Shown piece by piece: positions 26,004-34,421 of a stretch of 64,000 nt of DNA. How positions within the stretch are numbered: the first letter of the stretch is position 1; each line of letters starts with the position of its first letter. Origin of the DNA: Parapedobacter sp964498395. GTDB lineage: Bacteria > Bacteroidota > Bacteroidia > Sphingobacteriales > Sphingobacteriaceae. The notes beneath the pieces are model-generated. The model was not told the DNA's origin. It did not search any database and saw nothing but the letters and a program-made list of their open reading frames with translations. Both the position numbers and the translations under genes were made by a program. The DNA is taken from contig CAZCHE010000006.1 in NCBI GenBank assembly GCA_964498395.1, positions 62,001 through 126,000 on the forward strand, in the 5' to 3' direction.

Positions 26004-28481
26004 TCAATTGGGGTTAGCAAGCAAATTTACAAATAATCTATATGCGCCCGGTACTCCGGCGGGCAATTGCCTGAAAAAAGCAAGGGATGTATAAACAAAG
26101 TTACCTTTGCCATACGGTGCTACAAGCAATGAACCATCATTAGCCGGTTCTCCCGGATCATTCATGCGCAATGGTCGGTCGTATTTCGCATCCGAATCCC
26201 CCACAAAGTAAAGGCCCCGCTCCTGAATCCAACCATCGAAATCGGCTGCCGTGATCTTGTTGGGGAAATTCAGCACCCTGCTATCGGGGTCTATGAAACT
26301 GACCGGCGCTGTCTCATCCGTCACCCGGCTACGCGTCAGCGTCAACGGGTAGGGGCCGAGTTGTGGCACCCCTAGTCCACCACTCACATTGTATTGAACG
26401 ACCAACGTGCCACCATTTTCAACATATTTCAGCAAATGGGGCTGCATATGCCGCATCCTCCCATTGACATTGTATACCCGCACGCCCATCACGATGGCAT
26501 CGTATCTTGTTAAATTACCCGACAACACCTCCTGTTCACTCAGTATATCCACTTGAAGACCAATTTCCCTCAACGCCTGCGGCACCAGATCGCCTGCTCC
26601 CGGTATGTAGCCGATGCGCGTAGCCGATACACCCGTCTCCACCTTGCTAAGCCGGGCAGTCGCAGGCGGAAACCAAGTGATGTAAGGAATGTGCTCATAA
26701 GCTATCGTACGAATGGCTTGGGCCGGTGCGGTTTGCCCCGCATCCTGCAATATGATGCTTACCGAATCGCTCAGGGAAGCCTCCCCATTGGGGTAAATCG
26801 TAAAACTGGAAATAATCTCTTCGTCTTTAGCCGAAAATGTCAATTCAAGCTGTTGAGGCACTGCTTTCCAGCCTGTAGGCAGCCCCAATGCTGCAGTCAC
26901 CACCACCTTTTCCTGTGCATGCGAGGTAAACACCACCTCTAAGGATTTAGGTTCCTGACCATTGAACACGAGTGCTTTTTGGTTGAGGTTAGCGGTGACC
27001 CTCGGCGCGATGACCAAGGGTTCGTAAACCTCGCCCCTGACAGGATGTGTGTACTTGAACACAATCGGGCGTTCGAATGTCATTTCCTTTCCATTGACTT
27101 TCAATACAATGGTCGTCTTGGGCGCGTCATGGTTTTCAGGGCGGCCGACGTCCTCCTGCCGTTCTACGGTGAAGCTACCTAGCCCATGAGGATGCTGAAG
27201 CCAATAGGGCTGTGTGATGGCAGTGGCGGAAAAAGTAGACGGGTACACCTGCTGCTCGTTAAACTCCAGCTCGGAACGCTCCCCTGTAGCTGCATGCTCA
27301 GCATCACTTGCCCAAACACGTTCCACAGCTACACTGACGGATGGCCTGCGCACGATAAAGGCTGTATTGATCGGCAGCGTTTCGCCCACGGCAAATTTCG
27401 ACGCCTGCGCATAGCTTTCGAACCAGATTCCCCCACAAGCCAAAATCAAGTCTTTGATTTCGGTCGTTTTTTGGACTTTCCAATAATCGTCTTCCAATCC
27501 CTCCACCGCATTGAGCAACGCAATCAACCCATCGACGGATTTTTCTGGATGCTCCATGTCGAATCCATCATACACCGCATCAATTAACTGCTGGATGCGT
27601 TCACCCCCAGCTATGCGTCCCCAAGAAGTTTCGATATCGTCAAAAAGTGTCGTTGACGGTGCATCGCCCTGCAACACTTCAAAGCGTTCGACGATATGGC
27701 CCCGTTGACGCGCTGCACCGAATCCTTGGCTCTTGTGATTGGAGCGACTTTCGGCCGCAATTTCGCCATAAGATTGGCCAAGCAATGGGTTGTAATCACC
27801 GATATCGATTAAAAACGACTCTGAAGATTCATTGGAGGGCCTACCGAAGTTTGATGTATTCCACAGCAGGCGTTTTGCCTGCCATACTGATACCTCTTCC
27901 AGTTGTGCTGGAAAACGATTGGGATCAGCCGCGGCCTTAAACGCCTCGATTGCCAGGATGGCAGAGGCTTGGTGATGTCCATGGCCGGCCCGTTCATCCG
28001 GGGGAAACCGGGTAATGATGACATCGGGTCTAAACTTACGGATCACCCATACCGCATCGGCAAGGATCCCCTCTCTACCCCAAAAGCGAAACGTTTCATC
28101 ATGCGTCTTGGAAAAACCAAAATCATTTGCCCGCGAGAAAAACTGCTCACCCCCATCCACACGGCGCGCGGCAAGTAATTCATTCGTACGTATCAACCCT
28201 AATTCTTCCGCCTGTTCAGTACCAATCAAGTTCTGTCCGCCATCGCCACGTGTCAAAGACAAGTAACCCGTGCGATATAATCGCTCCCTAGCCAACCAAG
28301 CGATCAGCCGTGTGTTTTCATCGTCGGGATGGGCCGCCCAATACAATACGGAACCCAAGGTATTTAGCTTTTTGATGGCCTGCTTGATATCCCCAGCATG
28401 CTGCGGCGGTTGCGTCTGGGCAACAGCAAAAGCAGCGATAAAAAGGAAAAATAGCGATAGCGGTACAAATCGTATGTTCAT
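26004..28481 (-). CDS. Secreted PIG-L/LmbE-family deacetylase
   Basis: Protein of 825 residues with a signal peptide (about 1-21, ending AVAQ). The PIG-L domain has the zinc motif AHPDDE at 50-55 and a second His cluster GHGHH at 166-170; both are intact. Enzymes of this family remove N-acetyl groups from amino sugars. The region after about 340 is beta-rich. The last third (about 610-800) looks like a ThuA/GATase-type alpha/beta domain with DAIVMGVRVYN and GGTLVVQYNVS. The enzyme probably acts in the periplasm on an N-acetylated glycoside. It heads a four-gene operon ending in a sodium symporter. Confidence 0.85.
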   Translation of the reverse strand: MNIRFVPLSLFFLFIAAFAVAQTQPPQHAGDIKQAIKKLNTLGSVLYWAAHPDDENTRLIAWLARERLYRTGYLSLTRGDGGQNLIGTEQAEELGLIRTNELLAARRVDGGEQFFSRANDFGFSKTHDETFRFWGREGILADAVWVIRKFRPDVIITRFPPDERAGHGHHQASAILAIEAFKAAADPNRFPAQLEEVSVWQAKRLLWNTSNFGRPSNESSESFLIDIGDYNPLLGQSYGEIAAESRSNHKSQGFGAARQRGHIVERFEVLQGDAPSTTLFDDIETSWGRIAGGERIQQLIDAVYDGFDMEHPEKSVDGLIALLNAVEGLEDDYWKVQKTTEIKDLILACGGIWFESYAQASKFAVGETLPINTAFIVRRPSVSVAVERVWASDAEHAATGERSELEFNEQQVYPSTFSATAITQPYWLQHPHGLGSFTVERQEDVGRPENHDAPKTTIVLKVNGKEMTFERPIVFKYTHPVRGEVYEPLVIAPRVTANLNQKALVFNGQEPKSLEVVFTSHAQEKVVVTAALGLPTGWKAVPQQLELTFSAKDEEIISSFTIYPNGEASLSDSVSIILQDAGQTAPAQAIRTIAYEHIPYITWFPPATARLSKVETGVSATRIGYIPGAGDLVPQALREIGLQVDILSEQEVLSGNLTRYDAIVMGVRVYNVNGRMRHMQPHLLKYVENGGTLVVQYNVSGGLGVPQLGPYPLTLTRSRVTDETAPVSFIDPDSRVLNFPNKITAADFDGWIQERGLYFVGDSDAKYDRPLRMNDPGEPANDGSLLVAPYGKGNFVYTSLAFFRQLPAGVPGAYRLFVNLLANPN

Positions 28482-28585
28482 GGCCTAAAGATAATGTATT
28501 CCATTCATATCCAAGAACAAGCAGGGGAGAATGGCCGTGTCCCCACATAAATTTTACGTTTGGTGGTGAAAAATAAAAAACGGGT

Positions 28586-29359
28586 CTAGGTGCCGGGAAG
28601 CATCAGGTTTGGGCTGCTATCCTGACGGCGGCTTTCAACCGTATACACGAAGCTATCGGCTTTATAATAGCCCAGGTTATATTCAAGGGGTCTATCGGCT
28701 TGGTCGTACACGAAGCGTTTCCGAAACAGAACAGCGGCCCCAATCTCCGTTTCAAGTTTTGTGGCAAGAAATTTATCGGCCACCATCGCGCTGATTTCCT
28801 CTTTCGACAAATCGGCCACCCTATTGAAATCTTTTTCCAGGATATCGTATAATGGCCGTTTAAAATCTTCATCTCCCGTAAGCCCGATTCGAGGGTGGAA
28901 ATAGGACACGAAATAAACAAAAGGCCCTTCTTCCCTTCCACGTACGCGCTCCAGCTTCAAGATTTTCCGCTTGGTATCTATTCCAAAGAATTCCGCCAAT
29001 ACCTCACTCGGAATCTCCCAAGAAACATGGAGCTCAAAATTCCTGACGGTTATGCCGCGGGCAGCCATTTCTTGCGAGAAACTGAGCCAGTTATTGGATT
29101 TTGAGCTGAACTTCTTATTCAACACTTTCGTACCGACCCCCTTTTTTCGGACCAACAGCTCTTCATAAACCAATTTATTAATCGCCTGCCGGAGCGTAGC
29201 CCGGGATATTGCCAGTCGTTTGGCTAAATCTACCTCATTCGGCAACAACTTGCCCGATTGGTATTCCGGCTTCGCAATCAATTTACGCAACAGGTTCTCC
29301 GCTTGAATATGTAGCGGTATCGGGCTTTTATGGTTTATCTTGAGATTCAATTTATGCAA
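28586..29359 (-). CDS. GntR-family regulator (HutC subfamily, UTRA domain)
   Basis: Protein of 257 residues. Residues about 14-82 form the GntR winged helix (LPNEVDLAKRLAISRATLRQAINKL), and about 95-245 form a UTRA effector-binding domain (LERVRGREEGPFVYFVSYFHP). HutC-type members bind GT-N-TA-N-AC palindromes and are released by a sugar phosphate or other small metabolite. Two palindromes with a GTATATAC core lie in the divergent region to the susC gene at 29588. It probably represses PUL1; since the PUL encodes a mannose-6-phosphate isomerase, a phosphorylated mannose is a plausible inducer. Confidence 0.88.
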   Translation of the reverse strand: MHKLNLKINHKSPIPLHIQAENLLRKLIAKPEYQSGKLLPNEVDLAKRLAISRATLRQAINKLVYEELLVRKKGVGTKVLNKKFSSKSNNWLSFSQEMAARGITVRNFELHVSWEIPSEVLAEFFGIDTKRKILKLERVRGREEGPFVYFVSYFHPRIGLTGDEDFKRPLYDILEKDFNRVADLSKEEISAMVADKFLATKLETEIGAAVLFRKRFVYDQADRPLEYNLGYYKADSFVYTVESRRQDSSPNLMLPGT

Positions 29360-29410
29360 TACCGTTAACTATAATCAGTTGATAACTTGGCATCACGCTA
29401 AGTAATGAAG

Positions 29411-29418
29411 CAAACTTA
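29411..29418 (-). promoter_or_regulatory. Possible -7 box of the gntR gene
   Basis: TAAGTTTG on the minus strand fits TAnnTTTG and would start transcription about 45 bases before the gntR ATG. No clear -33 element was found, so support is weak. Confidence 0.35.
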
Positions 29419-29427
29419 GAAAAAAAA

Positions 29428-29457
29428 TTTGGATTATAAGATATTTACATATATTTG
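29428..29457 (+). promoter_or_regulatory. Promoter of PUL1 susC
   Basis: TTTG (29428-29431), an 18-nt spacer and TATATTTG (29450-29457) fit the Bacteroidetes promoter consensus with a spacer one base short. The predicted start of transcription falls inside the palindrome at 29459-29474, which would let a bound repressor block it directly. Confidence 0.6.
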
Positions 29458-29458
29458 C

Positions 29459-29474
29459 ATATGTATATACATAT
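29459..29474. promoter_or_regulatory. GntR/HutC operator 1
   Basis: ATATGTATATACATAT is a perfect 16-bp palindrome with the GTATATAC core expected for the HutC subfamily (GT-N-TA-N-AC). It begins two bases after the -7 box of the susC promoter. Confidence 0.65.
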
Positions 29475-29539
29475 ATACATATAAATCATTATAAAGCTAA
29501 TTAAAACAATTTTCTAAATCAAAACCATACGGAATATTC

Positions 29540-29559
29540 AAATATGTATATACATATTT
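29540..29559. promoter_or_regulatory. GntR/HutC operator 2
   Basis: AAATATGTATATACATATTT is a perfect 20-bp palindrome containing the same 16 bases as operator 1. The centres of the two sites are 83 bp apart, close to eight helical turns. It lies in the leader, 28 bp before the susC ATG, so it could act as a roadblock or form a DNA loop with operator 1. Confidence 0.65.
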
Positions 29560-29587
29560 TCATTTACACCAATTTTAATTATTTATT

Positions 29588-32500
29588 ATGATGTATTATT
29601 ATTTAAATCATTTAGCAAAAAAGATGGGATCCTGTGGGCGCTATTGCTGCACAGCACTCATCTGTCTATTGCCCTTTGCCGGCTTTAGCCAGACGGGATT
29701 TTCCGTTTCAGGCACGGTAACATCTGCAGATGCTTCACAAGGAAACCCGGCACTTTCGGGAGTGAGTGTCACGCTGAAAGGCTCGGATAGGGGTACTACG
29801 ACCAACGAATCTGGGCAATTCAGCATTGAGGTTCCCTCTCCAGAAGCGGTGTTAGTTTTTTCCTATTTAGGATACGAAAGTCAAGAGATTAGGGTAGGTG
29901 CTACCCGAACTTTCGATGTGCAATTATCCAGTGACGACCAACGAATCGATGAAGTGGTGGTCGTGGGGTACGGAACCCAACGAAAATCGGATTTGACGGG
30001 CTCGGTTGCGGTTTTATCTGCAGACGATCTGTTGATGTCTCCCGTGACCAACGCGCTGCAAGGGATGAAAGGCCGCGTTGCCGGCGTAAACGTATTCCTC
30101 AACTCCGGTTCGCCATCCGGTAGCCCCCGCATCCTGATTAGGGGTTTGGGTACCATCAATTCCTCTTCAAATCCATTGTTCGTGGTGGATGGTGTGGTGA
30201 TGGAAAACATCCAATTTCTCAACCCGAACGACATCGAGCGCATGGAGGTGCTTAAAGACGCATCGTCTACAGCCATCTATGGTGCCCGAGGAGCAAATGG
30301 TGTCATTCTGATTTCCACTAAGCGTGGGGCAAAGGTGAGCGGCACCGTGGTAAGTTACGATGGGTTTGCATATGTGGGTGTATTGCCCCGCAAACTCCCC
30401 GTCCTTAATGCTGCCGAATACATGGAGGTACTTGAGCGTGGTTTTGCCAACCACCCCAAATATAGAAATACAAGTATACCGGCTTTTACACGCAGCGATC
30501 CGCGCCTTTTCGATGCACAGGGTAATCCGCTATACGATACCGATTGGCAAGAGGAAGCCACCCGCACGGCTGTGTCACATAATCATCAGTTTGCCGTACA
30601 AACCAAGGCCGACAATTCGTCGTTTGGCGCCTTTATCAACTACGCAAACATGCAGGGCATCATGCTCAACAGCGATTTGGAACGTATAAACGGAAAAATC
30701 GCATACGACGCACAGCCCAAAAAATGGCTTTCATTGGGCATTAATATGCTGGCCAATTACACTCGGGAAAATGAAACAGAGGAAGGCGGAGGGCACCAGA
30801 TGCCACGTCGGTCCATGCTCGAGATGCCTCCCATATTCCCCGTCAAATTCCCCGATGGCACTTGGTCAAACAGTAGCATGATCACCGATGCCTATGGATT
30901 GGAAGCCATTCCAAACCCGGTGCATGTGCTGGAGACACAGGACAGGCTTCGCAAACGGCAACAGCTGTTCGGAAACGCCTACCTGACTTTCCACATCCTT
31001 CCAGGATTGGATTTGCGTACGCAGTTTGGCTTTGACAAACACGACATCAATATCCAAAACTACAGCCCGACAGACCTGATCAATATTTCAGCTCCTTTAG
31101 GTAATGCCTACTTGGAAAATCAACGTTCCTTTTACTGGCAGGAGGAGACCTACCTGAATTACAATACGGAAATCGGTGATCACCGCATCAATTCGGCATT
31201 AGGCTTAAGTTGGCAACAGCGCACCTACGAAGGTAATTGGATTTCCGCGCAAGGGTTTGCCGATGATTTCTTCCGGTTCAATGCCATCCAGTCTGCCAGC
31301 CAACCGGGCGCACCCGGATCTACCCATGACAAGTGGGCGATGAATTCCTATTTCCTGCGGGGAGGCTACACGTATAAGAACAGGTATTTGCTTACCGTTA
31401 CCGGCCGGATCGACGGCTCTTCCCGGTTTGGTGAAAACAACAAATACGGGCTTTTCCCTTCAGCGGGTTTAGGTTGGGTACTTTCCGAGGAGCCTTTCTT
31501 GCGCGATGCAAACCAATTGGATGAATTAAAGATTAGATCGAGCTATGGTATAACGGGCAATACCGAAATCCCCACCTACCTTTCACTTGGTACCGTATCA
31601 TCGGGAACCACCTTACTTAACGGCACCCGTGTATCGCAAAGCTTTATCAACCGCTTGCCTAACCCCAACTTGGAGTGGGAAAAGACCAAGCAATTTGACA
31701 TAGGGTTTGACTTAGCCTTATTCAACAGGCGTTTGACATTGGCGTTCGACTATTACTACAAGCTTACGACCGACTTGTTACTTGACAAGCCTGTACCGAC
31801 GTCTACGGGTTTCACCGGCGTGAGGGACAATATCGGTTCGGTATCCAACCGCGGTATTGAGGTGATGCTCAGTGGCACACCGGTATCCAATGACGCAGTA
31901 ACCTGGCAGTCTACGCTCAATTTCAACTTCAACAAGAACCGAATCGAAGCATTGGGCGAGAACAACGAGGACATCTTCCCGGGGCCGAGCTTTGTGTCCG
32001 GTAGCATGATCATCCTTCGTGTCGGCGAGCCCCTGAGCTCATACTGGGGTTACAGGCGCCTCGGTACATGGGGCACCCACGAAGCGACCGAAGCGGCTGC
32101 GGTAGGTGCGATCCCCGGTGAGGCCAAACGCAGCGCTGACCGCTATGTCATCGGTAGCGGCCTCCCCGATTGGGTAGGAAGTTTCGTGAATAACGTGCGT
32201 TACAAAAACATCGACCTCACCGTGGACCTCCAATTCGTTTATGGGGTGGATATCATGCAACAATTCATGCACTCCATGGAAGACCGCACAGGCTATTCCA
32301 ATGGGCTAAGCGCTACCTTGCATGAAAGCTGGACGGAAAACAACCAAAACACCATGATCCAACAAATCCGGAACGGACCTTATTCGGGGCAGAACAGTCA
32401 AATCGATGACCATTGGGTGGCCAATGGCTCATACCTGCGCGGCAACCTGATTTCGCTTGGTTACAATTTCGGTGGTGTCTCGTTAAACAGGCTTAACCTG

Positions 32501-32677
32501 CAAGGCCTGCGCATATATGCCAGTGTGCAGAACGCTTTCCTTGTCAAATCGGATGAATTCAAGGGGTACGATCCGGAAGCAACTTCCCACAGCGGTAACC
32601 AATGGGGGCAGAATGTCTTCTTCCACCAATATCCCAATCCAAGAACATTTACTTTAGGCACCAGTTTCCAATTCTAA
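29588..32677 (+). CDS. SusC-like TonB-dependent outer-membrane transporter (PUL1)
   Basis: Outer-membrane protein of 1029 residues. A signal peptide (ending AGFSQ) is followed by a carboxypeptidase-D-like domain (about 38-115). Next come a TonB-box-like DEVVVVGYGTQRKSDLTG, a plug with ERMEVLKDASSTAIYGARGANG, and a 22-strand beta-barrel ending in a terminal Phe (LGTSFQF). With the SusD downstream it would import oligosaccharides. ATG at 29588 gives a long hydrophilic n-region; ATG at 29624 (MGSCGRYCC) would give a classical signal peptide and is possible. Two GntR-type operators control it. Confidence 0.92.
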   Translation: MMYYYLNHLAKKMGSCGRYCCTALICLLPFAGFSQTGFSVSGTVTSADASQGNPALSGVSVTLKGSDRGTTTNESGQFSIEVPSPEAVLVFSYLGYESQEIRVGATRTFDVQLSSDDQRIDEVVVVGYGTQRKSDLTGSVAVLSADDLLMSPVTNALQGMKGRVAGVNVFLNSGSPSGSPRILIRGLGTINSSSNPLFVVDGVVMENIQFLNPNDIERMEVLKDASSTAIYGARGANGVILISTKRGAKVSGTVVSYDGFAYVGVLPRKLPVLNAAEYMEVLERGFANHPKYRNTSIPAFTRSDPRLFDAQGNPLYDTDWQEEATRTAVSHNHQFAVQTKADNSSFGAFINYANMQGIMLNSDLERINGKIAYDAQPKKWLSLGINMLANYTRENETEEGGGHQMPRRSMLEMPPIFPVKFPDGTWSNSSMITDAYGLEAIPNPVHVLETQDRLRKRQQLFGNAYLTFHILPGLDLRTQFGFDKHDINIQNYSPTDLINISAPLGNAYLENQRSFYWQEETYLNYNTEIGDHRINSALGLSWQQRTYEGNWISAQGFADDFFRFNAIQSASQPGAPGSTHDKWAMNSYFLRGGYTYKNRYLLTVTGRIDGSSRFGENNKYGLFPSAGLGWVLSEEPFLRDANQLDELKIRSSYGITGNTEIPTYLSLGTVSSGTTLLNGTRVSQSFINRLPNPNLEWEKTKQFDIGFDLALFNRRLTLAFDYYYKLTTDLLLDKPVPTSTGFTGVRDNIGSVSNRGIEVMLSGTPVSNDAVTWQSTLNFNFNKNRIEALGENNEDIFPGPSFVSGSMIILRVGEPLSSYWGYRRLGTWGTHEATEAAAVGAIPGEAKRSADRYVIGSGLPDWVGSFVNNVRYKNIDLTVDLQFVYGVDIMQQFMHSMEDRTGYSNGLSATLHESWTENNQNTMIQQIRNGPYSGQNSQIDDHWVANGSYLRGNLISLGYNFGGVSLNRLNLQGLRIYASVQNAFLVKSDEFKGYDPEATSHSGNQWGQNVFFHQYPNPRTFTLGTSFQF

Positions 32678-32695
32678 CCGACAACATTTCAGATC

Positions 32696-34279
32696 ATGAA
32701 AAAGTTAATAACAATGATATTTTCCGCAGGGGTGCTGGCAACCTCCTGCTCGGACTTCCTGAAAGAAGTGCCGAAAAACGAAATTTCCTCAGGCCAGTTC
32801 TTCTCCAATCCAGACCATGCGTATAACGCCGTAAATGCCCTATATCGATCGGGCGTGCCATCCCTGTTTAGCGGTGGTGTTTACTCCGGCACGCGGATTA
32901 TGTTTGGCCCGTACACTTCTGGCTTCATAGACAATGAATATAAGGGGCAAGAAGTACATGTACAACACGCCCAGCAGCTTACATTAGATGGCATCAATCT
33001 TTCGGGTTACTTGGGGGGCATCTATCGAGATTTATACCTCGGTATCTCTCGGGCAAATACCGCGCTTAAATATATCCCCACAACACCGGGCCTTTCCGAA
33101 GCTGAAGCCAGCACGCTCCTATCCGAGGCCCGTGTTTTCAGGGCGATGAATTATTACTTCTTGGTTCGCTTCTTTGGGGGAGTTCCATTAATTACCGAGC
33201 CCTACGAAAGCCTAGACAACCTGTATGTTGAGCGGGCGCCTGTGGCGGATATTTATGCCCTTATTGTTAGTGATTTACAGTATGCCACTCAGCCAGGTCA
33301 TCTCCCCAATACAACGATGGCCAGTAATGGCAACCGCGTTACCCATGGCATCGCAAAATCGCTGCTAGCTGAGGCATACCTCACCATGAGCGGGTATCCC
33401 CTGCAAGCAAACCACTATGCCGATGCGGCTAGGGAAGCTCGCGAGCTCATCGCAGGCGGCGTGTATAGCCTCACCCAGCACGATCGGGATGCGCAGGGCC
33501 AGGTCATCCCAGCCAGCAGCGCTTACAATAAAGCGCGGGTCGCAGATAACCTGCCCAATGAACAGATTTATTATTATGAGTATACCGTAGGCATCGAAAA
33601 CTCCCAATATGCACAGTGGGCTTTCCCGACGACTATCTCACCAGAGCTGGCCTACGCGATCGCCAATAACGCTTACGAGCCTTCATCCAGCCTGTTGCGA
33701 GCATACCATCCACAAGAGGATTTGCGCAGGCAGGAAAAACAATATTTCCATTCCTCCTACACGAGATCCGATGGGGGCGTGACCAATTTCCAGTGGGCGC
33801 CGCACCTTTGGTATGATCAGCAAGCTGCATTAGAAACAGCAACGTCTGGTAAGGACTTGCCTGTTTATACGTACGCCAATGTGCTGCTCATCGCGGCCGA
33901 AGCCATCGCCCAATCCGAAGGTGTTACCGCCGAGGCCATCGACTACCTGGCCCAAGTAAGGGGGCGCGCCTACTGGCAACAGACCATGGAACAGGTAAAA
34001 GCCAGTTTGGCCAATCTTAGCGCTCAACAGTTTGTAGAAGAAGTATGGAAAGAGCGGTTGCGCGAGTTGATATTCGAATTCCACATCTGGTTTGATATCC
34101 AGCGCACTAGGCAATTCCCCATTACGGGCGATAATGGCCAAGTTTCCTTTACAAACGTGATTGGGCAACAGAATAGTTTCGGGGCCACGTATGCCGAGCG
34201 GCACTTATTGTACCCCCTGCCCGATGAGGAATTGCAGCGCAATCCTGCGTTGGAGCAAAACCCCGGCTACACGCCGTAG
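32696..34279 (+). CDS. SusD-like glycan-binding outer-membrane lipoprotein (PUL1)
   Basis: Lipoprotein of 527 residues, lipobox ATSC with Cys18, followed by SDFLKEVPKNEIS, the typical SusD opening. It has TPR-like helices (RVFRAMNYYFLVRFFGGVPL) and the C-terminal RagB/SusD stretch ending in LYPLPDEELQRNPALEQNPGY. It forms the lid over the SusC barrel and binds the glycan at the cell surface. It lies 18 bp after susC. A 14-bp hairpin follows its stop codon. Confidence 0.92.
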   Translation: MKKLITMIFSAGVLATSCSDFLKEVPKNEISSGQFFSNPDHAYNAVNALYRSGVPSLFSGGVYSGTRIMFGPYTSGFIDNEYKGQEVHVQHAQQLTLDGINLSGYLGGIYRDLYLGISRANTALKYIPTTPGLSEAEASTLLSEARVFRAMNYYFLVRFFGGVPLITEPYESLDNLYVERAPVADIYALIVSDLQYATQPGHLPNTTMASNGNRVTHGIAKSLLAEAYLTMSGYPLQANHYADAAREARELIAGGVYSLTQHDRDAQGQVIPASSAYNKARVADNLPNEQIYYYEYTVGIENSQYAQWAFPTTISPELAYAIANNAYEPSSSLLRAYHPQEDLRRQEKQYFHSSYTRSDGGVTNFQWAPHLWYDQQAALETATSGKDLPVYTYANVLLIAAEAIAQSEGVTAEAIDYLAQVRGRAYWQQTMEQVKASLANLSAQQFVEEVWKERLRELIFEFHIWFDIQRTRQFPITGDNGQVSFTNVIGQQNSFGATYAERHLLYPLPDEELQRNPALEQNPGYTP

Positions 34280-34296
34280 CCTAATAATAGCAATAC

Positions 34297-34336
34297 ATCC
34301 ACGGTGCGGATAGACAGATGTTTCCGCACCGTGGAT
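34297..34336 (+). terminator. Strong hairpin after susD (terminator or mRNA stabiliser)
   Basis: Arms ATCCACGGTGCGGA (34297-34310) and TCCGCACCGTGGAT (34323-34336) form a perfect 14-bp stem with a 12-nt loop. The following sequence ACATTTTATC has only a short T-run. This could end part of the susCD transcripts or protect their 3' end, giving more SusCD than downstream enzymes. Confidence 0.55.
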
Positions 34337-34421
34337 ACATTTTATCAAATTATACTTTTTAAAAAAACATACCAGATTAAAAAATATACAAGCAAAAATC
34401 CTTACGTTTAAGTTTCACATA

